Source of the DNA: an uncultured Collinsella sp.
GTDB lineage: Bacteria; Actinomycetota; Coriobacteriia; Coriobacteriales; Coriobacteriaceae
NCBI GenBank assembly: GCA_900754525.1
Contig: CAAEDE010000007.1
Span: forward strand, 1-15,056
Reading direction: 5' to 3'
DNA: 15,056 bases
The position numbers were made by a program, and so were the translations under genes. Below the pieces are notes generated by a model. That model did no database searches. It saw only the letters and a program-made list of their open reading frames with translations, and was not told the origin of the DNA. Shown here piece after piece: positions 6,435 through 12,274 of this stretch. Each line of letters starts with the position of its first letter. Position 1 is the first letter of the stretch.

Positions 6435-6863
6435 ATGACTCATAAGGACGAGGACCAGACCAAAGACGATCGCGATGCCTGCTGCGAGCGCGCCGATCCC
6501 GACGAGTATTTCGGCGGGCGTGCAGAGATCATCAGCGGCACCATCATGCCCGGGCTGTGTGCGTACATGGTTAACGCCTTCAACACCCACATCTTCAGTG
6601 TCAACGCGAAGTTCACTGCTAACTTCGCGTTGCAATACATCCTTCGGGCGCCGATTGACGACCTCCTCGAGCTCCTCGATCAATACTGGCTCATGGAGGG
6701 GCGCGAGTTGCGGGTGGACGCCTATCTCAAGGCGAACGGCAACGAGACCGGCGGTCCGGAGCACGCGCGCTTGCTGGCCGACGGGCAGTATCACCGCTGC
6801 GTCGAGGAGCTGCGCCGTTACGAGGAGGTGAACCCGGCCAAGCCCCTCGCCCACGATGAGTAG
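6435..6863 (+). CDS. Hypothetical protein (142 aa) carrying an internal inverted repeat
   Basis: The start is the ATG at 6435, six bases after AAAGGAG (6422-6428); the in-frame upstream extension to 6369 lacks a good site and reads the leader hairpin. The N-terminus is very charged (MTHKDEDQTKDDRDACCERADPDE in overlapping parts). A hydrophobic-aromatic core (MPGLCAYMVNAFNTHIF, then APIDDLLELLDQYWLMEGRE) and a helical C-terminus (QYHRCVEELRRYEEV) follow. I do not recognise the family. Its stop (GATGAGTAG) overlaps the ATG of the next gene, so the two are translationally coupled. Bases 6602-6632 form a perfect 12-bp inverted repeat within the coding sequence, which is odd and listed separately. 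It is the first gene of a plus-strand unit leading to the HTH gene and, past a hairpin, the 175-aa gene. Confidence 0.78.
   Translation: MTHKDEDQTKDDRDACCERADPDEYFGGRAEIISGTIMPGLCAYMVNAFNTHIFSVNAKFTANFALQYILRAPIDDLLELLDQYWLMEGRELRVDAYLKANGNETGGPEHARLLADGQYHRCVEELRRYEEVNPAKPLAHDE
6602..6632. repeat. Perfect 12-bp inverted repeat inside a coding sequence
   Basis: CAACGCGAAGTT (6602-6613) and AACTTCGCGTTG (6621-6632) are perfect inverted arms around the seven-base spacer cactgct. It encodes part of VNAKFTANFALQ. Codon choice alone rarely yields 12 perfect pairs, so a protein-binding site or an mRNA hairpin within the gene is plausible. Confidence 0.8.
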
Positions 6864-7083
6864 CGAACCCGTGAACGCTGCCGGGGACGGCGGCCCGTCC
6901 GCGATCGGAAGCGATCGCCTCATCGGCATCCAGGAGGTAAAGGCCATCACGGGCCTCGCCGACCGGGCCGCCTCCGAACTCATGTCGGAGACCGGCGCAG
7001 CCTTCCGGGCCCACGGGCGGAAGTACGTCCTGGAGAGCGATCTTCTCGCTTACCTAAAATCGCTCAGGCATGCGGATACCTGA
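6856..7083 (+). CDS. Excisionase-like helix-turn-helix protein (copy A)
   Basis: A 75-residue protein. After a 20-residue flexible, Gly/Ser/Ala-rich lead it has the compact domain RLIGIQEVKAITGLADRA then SELMSETG ... KYVLESDLLAYLKSL. This pattern (RLL-x-EVA-x-TGL, helix, then a strand with a terminal -AYL- helix) is the small winged HTH of the MerR/AlpA/Xis type. Such proteins bend DNA at attachment sites or regulate mobile-element genes. It starts within the end of the preceding gene (ATGAGTAG overlap) and has no ribosome binding site of its own, so translation depends on coupling. It is plainly paralogous to the gene at 13129-13386: about half of the aligned positions in the domain look identical by eye. 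Candidate binding sites are the nearby palindromes; unproven. Confidence 0.85.
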   Translation: MSSEPVNAAGDGGPSAIGSDRLIGIQEVKAITGLADRAASELMSETGAAFRAHGRKYVLESDLLAYLKSLRHADT

Positions 7084-7085
7084 CC

Positions 7086-7120
7086 TCCCGCCGCGAACGC
7101 GCGGCCCGCTCGCGGCGGGA
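7086..7120 (+). terminator. Strong hairpin after the HTH gene
   Basis: TCCCGCCGCGA (7086-7096) pairs perfectly with TCGCGGCGGGA (7110-7120) around a 13-base loop, starting two bases after the stop codon. There is no T-run, so it may be a weak terminator or a 3'-end stabiliser separating this unit from the next gene. Confidence 0.6.
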
Positions 7121-7183
7121 TTATGAGCCGCAGCCGCTGCTCACAGCAAATCTTGTCAAGCAAGCCACAAGGATTGGAGAACT

Positions 7184-7711
7184 ATGAAATACAAGGTCGT
7201 GCCCAACGGCATCGAAGGTGGCTCCGGACCCATCTTCGACATCTATGACACCAGGGCGGACGCGGTGCATGCAATCCAGGCATGCGCCACGCCGGCGGCA
7301 TTTCAAATTGTCCAGACGAACCCAGACGACATGGACGTTGCCGCCTCAACGCTCTTCTTTGCGCAGGCGAATGCTGCCTGCTATGCCATCCGCAGCTATT
7401 CGGTCGAGTGCATGGAAACCTTCGCCAACCATTTCGGAAGTCGCTACGCTCTCCTTGAGGCGCTTGACGTTGACACGGACCTGAGTCACTCGGCAGTCAC
7501 CGTTTCGTTAAGAGCGCTGACCATGGCGCTGCTCGGCGACGGCACCCCTGTCGCCCACGCTCTCGTCTACCTGATTATCCGGTTCGCTGACAAGGAATAT
7601 GCAGAAGGGCTCGGTGTGGCCCTCGATTCGATGGAAGCTTTCTATCGGCTCGACCGCGACATCAGAGACCGTGTCCGCCCGGTCTTCAAGGTGTGGCTCG
7701 ATGAGCTTTAG
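7184..7711 (+). CDS. Hypothetical protein (175 aa), mostly helical
   Basis: The start is the ATG at 7184, with GGAG (7176-7179) four bases upstream. The N-terminal 50 residues read like a small alpha/beta region (KYKVVPNGI ... IFDIYDTRADAVHAIQA). The rest is helix-rich and somewhat hydrophobic (ALVYLIIRFADKEYAEGL, then VALDSMEAFYRLDRDIRDR), with no signal peptide and no catalytic motif I can see. It is the last plus-strand gene before the transfer region and is followed by the second copy of the two-hairpin module. Codon use looks like that of the surrounding mobilization genes. Because it sits between the HTH gene and the transfer origin, a role in mobile-element biology is likely, but no specific function can be claimed. 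Confidence 0.78.
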   Translation: MKYKVVPNGIEGGSGPIFDIYDTRADAVHAIQACATPAAFQIVQTNPDDMDVAASTLFFAQANAACYAIRSYSVECMETFANHFGSRYALLEALDVDTDLSHSAVTVSLRALTMALLGDGTPVAHALVYLIIRFADKEYAEGLGVALDSMEAFYRLDRDIRDRVRPVFKVWLDEL

Positions 7712-7746
7712 CGCGACCCACGATTAGCGACCGCCCCACGGAGCCG

Positions 7747-7804
7747 CGGGGATGCCTCGCGTCATCCCCGAACCCCTGCGCGCCAAAGGGACGAGTCCCC
7801 TTGG
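7747..7804. repeat. Two-hairpin repeat module, copy 2
   Basis: CGGGGATG (7747-7754) pairs with CATCCCCG (7763-7770). The same linker CCCCTGCGCGC as in copy 1 (3864-3921) follows. CCAAAGGGA (7783-7791) then pairs with TCCCCTTGG (7796-7804) with one mismatch. Relative to copy 1 the inner pair is G-C in one and A-T in the other, a compensated change. Both copies follow a plus-strand gene end. Confidence 0.75.
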
Positions 7805-7818
7805 AGCCCCGGGCGGCC

Positions 7819-7894
7819 GCCGGCGGGCCGTGAACGGCGGGCCAATCGCTCGGCTTCAACTCGCGATCGCCCCGCCGTGTCACGCCCCGCCGGC
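7819..7894. repeat. Long imperfect inverted repeat with GGCGGG repeats upstream of the transfer origin
   Basis: The arm at 7819-7843 is matched by the reverse complement of 7869-7894 over about 25 bases with two substitutions and a one-base indel. Within each arm, CGGCGGGCC (or CGGCGGGGC) occurs twice, so four copies lie in a symmetric array around a 25-base centre. Together with the neighbouring IRs it looks like accessory-protein binding sites of an origin of transfer, or an iteron-like array. Confidence 0.7.
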
Positions 7895-8009
7895 TCTCGC
7901 TCCGGCACCGTTCGATGGCTCCTCTAGGTCGCCATCACTGCGCCTCCGCTCACCTGTCCCGTTGCACTCCTGCTATTCGCCCCACGTTTCTCGGGACATG
8001 CAAGATGTG

Positions 8010-8066
8010 TATCTGTGCGTACGCGGCGACTTGCAGCCTCCGCGTACGCACAGATATCTTGCCCTG
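8010..8066 (+). other. Candidate origin of transfer (oriT) with RP4-like nick site
   Basis: Seventeen perfect inverted bases (8010-8026 with 8040-8056; arm core ATCTGTGCGTACGCGG) surround a 13-base spacer. The right arm runs directly into TATCTTGCCC (8055-8064). In RP4 the same order is seen: an inverted repeat bound by the relaxosome, then the nick sequence TATCCTG-CCC. The one change here is C to T. The predicted nick is between G8061 and C8062. The segment is non-coding, rich in further IRs, and faces a MobC-coupling protein-relaxase operon whose last gene begins 100 bases away. Nicking is inferred by analogy with MOBP systems. Confidence 0.8.
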
Positions 8067-8074
8067 CGGGGCGC

Positions 8075-8121
8075 GTCTCCCGGGCTTGCGGGACGCCTGT
8101 TGCGTCCCGGTCCCGGGAGAC
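8075..8121. repeat. Nested inverted repeats beside oriT
   Basis: GTCTCCCGGG (8075-8084) pairs perfectly with CCCGGGAGAC (8112-8121). Inside it, CGGGACGC (8089-8096) pairs with GCGTCCCG (8102-8109). The result is a long two-step hairpin just 3' of the predicted nick, the side that would enter the recipient first. Single-stranded folding here could serve recircularisation or act as a single-strand promoter or initiation site. Confidence 0.7.
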
Positions 8122-8123
8122 GA

Positions 8124-8147
8124 GAAGAGGGGCCTTGGCCCCTCTTC
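8124..8147. terminator. Tight 11-bp hairpin ending the mob operon
   Basis: GAAGAGGGGCC (8124-8134) and GGCCCCTCTTC (8137-8147) are perfect arms with a two-base loop, 12 bases beyond the stop of the last minus-strand mob gene. No T-run follows on either strand, so it is either an intrinsic-terminator-like 3' end or another structural part of oriT. Confidence 0.6.
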
Positions 8148-8159
8148 AAGGCGTGCCGA

Positions 8160-8411
8160 TTAAGCTTGTTGCTCGTTCGCCCAACCGGTATCGATGCCCG
8201 CGTCGCGCACCACGAGGACGGCCGTGTGACCGGAAGCGCGGCGCACGCGGAATCCCCCGCCATCGCCATCGACGCGGCAGAGGGCGTCGAAGAAATCCCT
8301 TCCCGCGCCATCTTGGTACCAGGGAGAATCCGGAACATTGTCGGTAAGCCTCAGCTCGGCTATGCCGTCGCGCATTTTGAGCTTGGCATCGAGCTTGATG
8401 TTGATTTCCAT
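8160..8411 (-). CDS. Small protein ending the mob operon (83 aa)
   Basis: A predicted 83-residue protein, MEINIKLDAKLKMRDG to WANEQQA. I choose the ATG at 8411 because AGAGGAG lies eight bases upstream; the ATG two codons earlier is too close to that site. It is acidic and beta-rich in appearance (IAELRLTD, GGGFRVRRASGHTAVLVVRD), without cysteines arranged as a finger and without a membrane segment. It starts 38 bases after the relaxase stop and is the last gene before the oriT hairpins. Position suggests an accessory transfer or relaxosome protein, but I do not recognise the family and give no function. Confidence 0.72.
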   Translation of the reverse strand: MEINIKLDAKLKMRDGIAELRLTDNVPDSPWYQDGAGRDFFDALCRVDGDGGGFRVRRASGHTAVLVVRDAGIDTGWANEQQA

Positions 8412-8449
8412 AGCCATTACTCCTCTCGCCGGCCGCATCTCGCACCCTT

Positions 8450-9418
8450 CTACATTTCGTTGTCCCGGCCGTCGTCCATCGACCTCTCCGCCATCCGGTA
8501 GACGGCGGCACCGATGCCCAGGGCGTGCTGTATGCCGCCTCTCGTGAAGCCGCGACCGAGCTTGCGGCCGCTGATCGCGGCCTTCCTGACGGCGCGCCCG
8601 AGCGTATCCCTGCGGTCGTATGTCGGGCGGTACTCGAAGACGAGGTCGCGCTCCCCGAGGTTTCGGTCGCGGCTGAGGCGCATGTGGACGCCCCTCCGCT
8701 CCAAGGCCTCGTTGAGCGCGCGCATCCTGTTCGGCGCGTCGGACGCCGCGACCTCGCGGACGCTCTCGCGCACGACCCGGCGCACATGGTCCTGGTCGGT
8801 CTCGAAGCCCGGGTCTGCCTTCGAGCCGATCTCGCGGGCCCGCCGCTCGCCCCTCGATTCCTGCCGGGCGTGGACGCGGCTGTTGCGCGCCCCGCGCTCA
8901 AGCTGGGAGAGCCCCCAGCGCCCGTCCATGCCCCGCATCCTCTCCGCGTGAAGAGTCTTCTGGTGAGACGCCCTGCCGTCGTTGAGGCGCTTTCCGGTCG
9001 AGAGGTCGGTCCGGTTGATGGCGATATGGACGGCGTACCGGTCGGTTCCGTCTCTAGAGTGCTCAAGGTGGAGAGTCCATGCCGCCTCCTGGTTCGGGTA
9101 GTAGCGACCAACCCACTCCCGCGCGAACTCCATGCAGCTATCCCTGGACATCTTCCCACCGTTGACGTCGCACTCATCGGGGTTGAACGCGATGATCTGG
9201 TGGTAGCAGTAGGTGCACTTCGATCCCTTGCGGCCGGGCTCGTTGTGCCCGTAGGCCTCGCGCGTACGGTCCATCTCCCGGGACCAGCTCTCGGGGTCGG
9301 TGAGGTTCCGTGAGTCGAAGTCGAGAACGTCGTGCTTCCCGTTCGCCCGGTCGAGATAGCCCGATAGGCTCTTCATGTGCTGGGCGCTCGTTATCGCGAT
9401 CTGTTTGATGGCCGTCAT
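8450..9418 (-). CDS. MOBP/VirD2-like relaxase
   Basis: A 322-residue mobilization nuclease, expected to cut oriT and attach covalently to the transferred strand. Motif I is the tyrosine in LSGYLDR (Y21). Motif III is read in LHLEHSRDGTDRYAVHIAINRTD (about 116-138), ending in the typical H-I-x-x-N (H131, N135). CYHQIIAFNPDECD (71-84) matches the strand before it. The triple histidine usually seen there (HxHxH) is reduced: the first two positions read R127 and A129. The C-terminal half is basic and helical. At 322 aa it is short; many Gram-positive relaxases of this type exceed 400. I choose the ATG at 9418 because AGGAGG lies eight bases upstream, overlapping the coupling-protein stop; the GTG at 9424 is too close. 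It is co-transcribed with the coupling protein 12 bases upstream. Confidence 0.88.
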   Translation of the reverse strand: MTAIKQIAITSAQHMKSLSGYLDRANGKHDVLDFDSRNLTDPESWSREMDRTREAYGHNEPGRKGSKCTYCYHQIIAFNPDECDVNGGKMSRDSCMEFAREWVGRYYPNQEAAWTLHLEHSRDGTDRYAVHIAINRTDLSTGKRLNDGRASHQKTLHAERMRGMDGRWGLSQLERGARNSRVHARQESRGERRAREIGSKADPGFETDQDHVRRVVRESVREVAASDAPNRMRALNEALERRGVHMRLSRDRNLGERDLVFEYRPTYDRRDTLGRAVRKAAISGRKLGRGFTRGGIQHALGIGAAVYRMAERSMDDGRDNEM

Positions 9419-9430
9419 GTCCACCCCCTC

Positions 9431-11389
9431 CTATTCGTCCCAGGCTGCCCACTCGTCCGGGAAGGTCGCGTTGTCCTCGTCGGCCTTGGCGGGGTCGTCT
9501 GGGGCGATTTCCTCTTTATCGGCGGCGTCGTCCCCGGTGCCGAATTCGGGACACCATGGGGCGGGGGCTTCATATGCGTTGCCTCCTGCAGCGACTTTCG
9601 CGCGGGCGTAGTAAGCGGCCCGCTTCGCGCGCTCGACCTGCTCGTCGCCGAGTCCGAAGAACGGGCCGGCGGGCGTCCTGTTGGCGTAGTCGAGCGGGAA
9701 TTCGAAGACGCCCTCGCGCCCGGGCTTCGAGTTCTCCCCGCCCTTGATCGCGATGAGGCCGTCGCGGATGGGGATACGGTTCTGCCACTCCCATTCGTTT
9801 ATCAGGGAAACGGCCGCCTCGTTGTAACTCGTGCCAGATGAGGAGCGCCCTGCGCCTTTCTGGCTAGACGTTCCCATCGAGCGCACGGTCCGCTTTCCGG
9901 CGAGCGCCGTGAAGAACTTGAAGTCTTCGGGCTCGGAGAGGGACAGGGCGACCTTGGTGCCGATGGAGCCGATCAGCTTGTCTCGCCCGGCCCCTCCGTC
10001 GCCTGGTTCGTTATAGGCATTCAACTGTTTCAGGTTCTGGACGAACAGGTGTTCGTTAATCTTCATGCTCCTCCCGAGCGTGGCGATGGCAGGCAGGCAC
10101 GCAACCCTGACATTCAGGTTGCCGATCTCGTCGAGCACGAGCGCCGTCTCGTGCGGCATGCGGCCGCCGTTCTCCTTGCAGACCTGCTGCGCCACCTGCC
10201 ACCACTGGTTGAGAAAGCAGGTGTAGACGACCCCGTACGGGTCGCCCTCGTCGAGCATCTCAATGTACAGAACCGTCTTTTTCTCGATGAGATCTCGGAT
10301 GGAGACGGTGCTCTCGGACGTGACCGCGCGAAGAGCGCCGTCCGAGAAGATGCTCAGGGCCTCCTTGAGCGTGGAGACGACGTTCTTGCCGGCGGTCGTC
10401 GCGCCGCCGTCCCCGAGGAGGTCGGATGCCGGCGAGAATGCCGGGTGCGTCGGCCCGAGGCCGCGGATGTAGTCCTTGAGCGGGGCCGAGGGGTCCTTCG
10501 GGTCGTCGCCGGCGGTCCCGCGCTCCACGAGCGCGGCGACGCTCGCAAGGTTCTTCTGCCTGCGGGGGATGTCGGCCGTGCAGACGACGAGGATGCAGGC
10601 GGCGAGCATGTTGCGCGCTGCCTTGGGAAAATACGTGTTCTTCTCCCCGCCGATTGGGATGAGATCGACGGCGACCTGCCGGGCCGTCCTCACGGCCCCG
10701 TTGGTGTCGCCCGCCTCGACGGCGTCGGCGACGAGTCCGATGGGGTTGTACGAGCTGGCGCCGGGATAGCCGGTCAGGTCGAGGACGACCACCTCGTAGC
10801 CGAGCTCCCGCGCCTTGTCGGCGGTGAGCTCGAGGATTTCGGGCTTTCCGGTGGAGACGACGTTCCAACCGGCTGCCAGGAACATATGCATATCTTCCAG
10901 GACTTGGAATTGCGACTTACCAGACCCCGTTTTTCCAATGCTGATTGCGTGCGGAACGGATGAGTCGTACCAGTAACCGCCCTTGTTTGCTCCGAGCACG
11001 AAGCCCGCTCTGACCGGAGTTCCTGACCCGTCCCAGAAATCGTTGCGGCGGTTGAGTTCCGCTGCGCCCCGGACGACGTGGGCGTCGCCGTAGATGCCTT
11101 CGTCGACGTTCCGGTTACGTTCGGCGTCCTTTGCGACCGTATAGCCGAGGAGAACGAGAAACAGGAGGCAGAACGCTGCGAACATGAACGGAATGTGACC
11201 GAGCCATGCCCCGGAAAGCCAGAAGACCGACCACATGTCGAAACCGATGGCGTCGAGCCAGGCGACCCAATCGATGGGGAGCGATGAGGCGGCGCAGGCG
11301 ACCACGGGGGCTAGCAGGGGATAACACGCGACGGTAAGGACGGCGGCGAACGAAGCCGAGAGGACTGCGTTGAACTTAAGATTGCGCAT
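9431..11389 (-). CDS. VirD4/TraG-type coupling protein (T4CP)
   Basis: A 652-residue inner-membrane ATPase that delivers the relaxase-DNA complex to a type IV secretion channel. The N-terminus has two to three hydrophobic segments (about 8-35 and 53-85). Walker A is GKTGSGKS (152-159), in the setting PHAISIGKTGSGKSQ, and Walker B is ALVLDEIGN (416-424). The TraG-type region includes SSYNPIGLVADAVEAGD (212-228), FPKAARNMLAA (254-264), and LGRSMKINEHLFVQNLKQL (438-456). The acidic tail (about 615-652) is typical of a substrate-docking end. Length and motif order are normal, so it looks intact. It begins 11 bases after the MobC-like gene, behind an AGGAGG site. With no VirB/TraE-type genes in view, it would feed DNA to a secretion system supplied from elsewhere. 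Confidence 0.93.
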   Translation of the reverse strand: MRNLKFNAVLSASFAAVLTVACYPLLAPVVACAASSLPIDWVAWLDAIGFDMWSVFWLSGAWLGHIPFMFAAFCLLFLVLLGYTVAKDAERNRNVDEGIYGDAHVVRGAAELNRRNDFWDGSGTPVRAGFVLGANKGGYWYDSSVPHAISIGKTGSGKSQFQVLEDMHMFLAAGWNVVSTGKPEILELTADKARELGYEVVVLDLTGYPGASSYNPIGLVADAVEAGDTNGAVRTARQVAVDLIPIGGEKNTYFPKAARNMLAACILVVCTADIPRRQKNLASVAALVERGTAGDDPKDPSAPLKDYIRGLGPTHPAFSPASDLLGDGGATTAGKNVVSTLKEALSIFSDGALRAVTSESTVSIRDLIEKKTVLYIEMLDEGDPYGVVYTCFLNQWWQVAQQVCKENGGRMPHETALVLDEIGNLNVRVACLPAIATLGRSMKINEHLFVQNLKQLNAYNEPGDGGAGRDKLIGSIGTKVALSLSEPEDFKFFTALAGKRTVRSMGTSSQKGAGRSSSGTSYNEAAVSLINEWEWQNRIPIRDGLIAIKGGENSKPGREGVFEFPLDYANRTPAGPFFGLGDEQVERAKRAAYYARAKVAAGGNAYEAPAPWCPEFGTGDDAADKEEIAPDDPAKADEDNATFPDEWAAWDE

Positions 11390-11400
11390 GGGATTTCCTC

Positions 11401-11748
11401 CTAGACGTTGCGAGCGTCGGCCAGGAAGGCCGAGACGGCGTCGGCCGCATCCCCGACCTTCACGAGCGCGACGTCGAGGAACGGAGCGATCCGGCCGGGG
11501 TCGTGAGTGATATGGATCTCGCGAGTCAGCTGGTTCAGGTTGGACCCGGCAAGCCTGAGGTCCCGATACATGAGCTTCAACGTCTCGGGATCGGTCACGA
11601 TCACGGGACGGTCCCCGTCGACCAGGGACCTCCTCCTTATGTACTCGCTCGCACTCAGACCCACCGTCTGAGCACGTCTGGCAATTAAGCTACGTTCCGA
11701 CGGCGTCATCCTGACGTATATGCGTTCCGTTCTTCTTGAACTACTCAT
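11401..11748 (-). CDS. MobC-like relaxosome accessory protein
   Basis: A 115-residue protein. The N-terminal 45 residues (TERIYVRMTPSERSLIARR ... LSASEYIRRRSL) form a ribbon-helix-helix DNA-binding unit. They are followed by LRLAGSNLNQLTREIH, the 'G-NLNQ-a' helix that marks the MobC family, and a C-terminal helical part. MobC proteins bind oriT, open the strands and help the relaxase to nick. I place the start at the ATG at 11748, which overlaps the last codons of the upstream gene (GATGAGTAG). The longer frame to 11844 would read through that gene. AAGGAG lies 12 bases upstream, rather far, so translation is likely coupled. It is the first large member of the mob operon. Confidence 0.88.
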   Translation of the reverse strand: MSSSRRTERIYVRMTPSERSLIARRAQTVGLSASEYIRRRSLVDGDRPVIVTDPETLKLMYRDLRLAGSNLNQLTREIHITHDPGRIAPFLDVALVKVGDAADAVSAFLADARNV

Positions 11749-11947
11749 CAGACGATCCAACTCCTTCAAATGCCTCTTGCACGGCAACACCGTCGAAAGG
11801 GTCGGATTCAATAGGCGTCCCGCTGCAAAGCAATGCAACAGCACGCATATAAGACGATATGGTCATGTTCAGCGATTTCGCCTCTCGCTCGATTATTTTG
11901 CGTTGGCTTTCACTCATCCGCACGCCAACGTGCATCACCAAAGACAT
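11741..11947 (-). CDS. Small ribbon-helix-helix-like protein, first gene of the mob operon
   Basis: A predicted 68-residue protein, MSLVMHVGVRMSESQRKIIE to EGVGSSDE. The pattern V-x-V-R-M-S-E-S-Q-R-x-I-I-E followed by LNMTISSYMRAVAL is a ribbon-helix-helix fold like the N-terminal part of MobC and the Arc/CopG repressors. I choose the ATG at 11947 because a GGTGG site precedes it; the longer frame to 12133 runs through an upstream gene and a GC hairpin. Such a protein could be the operon's autoregulator or a second relaxosome factor. Its end overlaps the MobC-like start by eight bases. The neighbouring hairpin at 11963-11990 places its ribosome binding site just past a strong stem. Confidence 0.75.
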   Translation of the reverse strand: MSLVMHVGVRMSESQRKIIEREAKSLNMTISSYMRAVALLCSGTPIESDPFDGVAVQEAFEGVGSSDE

Positions 11948-11962
11948 ATCTGCCACCAATCT

Positions 11963-11990
11963 GGCCGGGGCCGTCTCCGCGGCCCCGGCC
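11963..11990 (-). terminator. Strong GC hairpin between the maintenance and mob gene sets
   Basis: GGCCGGGGCC (11963-11972) and GGCCCCGGCC (11981-11990) pair perfectly over ten GC bases around an eight-base loop. It begins three bases after the stop of the 92-aa gene and ends 15 bases before the mob operon start. With no U-run in the minus direction it is likely a partial terminator or mRNA processing point setting mob expression relative to the upstream genes. Confidence 0.6.
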
Positions 11991-11993
11991 CCT

Positions 11994-12272
11994 TTATTTA
12001 GTTGACATTGCTTGAAGCATCTGACCGATGCGCCCAATCCTCGCCCTTGCCCAGACATCAAAGGGAACCCCGGGTAAAGTGCCAAGGTATACGCAGTACG
12101 GCTGCCAATGCTCCTCATAGAAATCGAGGGCATCGAGCAAGCGTTTACGTTCCCAAATTAGCTCCTCCACCGAGAAAGAAGGAAGATCCCTGTTCTCGGC
12201 GCGTTTGAGCTCATCGGACGAAAAACACGGATTGGGAGCCCGGTACCTGCCGATGCAGGGTCCAGGCTCCAT
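11994..12272 (-). CDS. Hypothetical protein (92 aa) downstream of the helicase
   Basis: The start ATG at 12272 lies two bases after the helicase TAA, so it is translated by coupling; only a weak purine stretch sits upstream. The N-terminal 25 residues are irregular and cysteine-containing (PGPCIGRYRAPNPCFSSDE). The rest is helical with aromatic residues (FSVEELIWERKRLLDALDFYEEHW and DVWARARIGRIGQMLQAM). I do not know the family. Its tight coupling to the DnaB-like helicase suggests a helper in replication or maintenance of the element, for example a primase- or loader-related small protein, but no motif supports any one choice. Confidence 0.75.
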   Translation of the reverse strand: MEPGPCIGRYRAPNPCFSSDELKRAENRDLPSFSVEELIWERKRLLDALDFYEEHWQPYCVYLGTLPGVPFDVWARARIGRIGQMLQAMSTK

Positions 12273-12274
12273 AA

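Noticed and set aside
7895..8000. A possible GATGGC/GCCATC hairpin at 7914-7936
   Set aside because: Six pairs with an 11-base loop are within chance in this GC-rich segment; no other signal supports it.
7752..8501. A 249-aa plus-strand open frame across the oriT region
   Set aside because: It runs through every inverted repeat and opposite the 83-aa and relaxase genes, with no ribosome binding site and low-complexity composition; a by-product of high GC.
8525..9313. A 262-aa plus-strand open frame opposite the relaxase
   Set aside because: It mirrors the relaxase codons (Ala/Arg/Val-rich) and has no motif, whereas the minus strand encodes clear relaxase motifs.
10049..10963. A 304-aa plus-strand open frame opposite the coupling protein
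   Set aside because: The minus strand holds intact Walker A and B motifs of a T4CP; the plus frame is an antisense shadow.
11749..11844. A 32-residue N-terminal extension of the MobC-like protein
   Set aside because: It would overlap the ribbon-helix-helix gene in another frame; the ATG at 11748 fits the family start and the coupling overlap.
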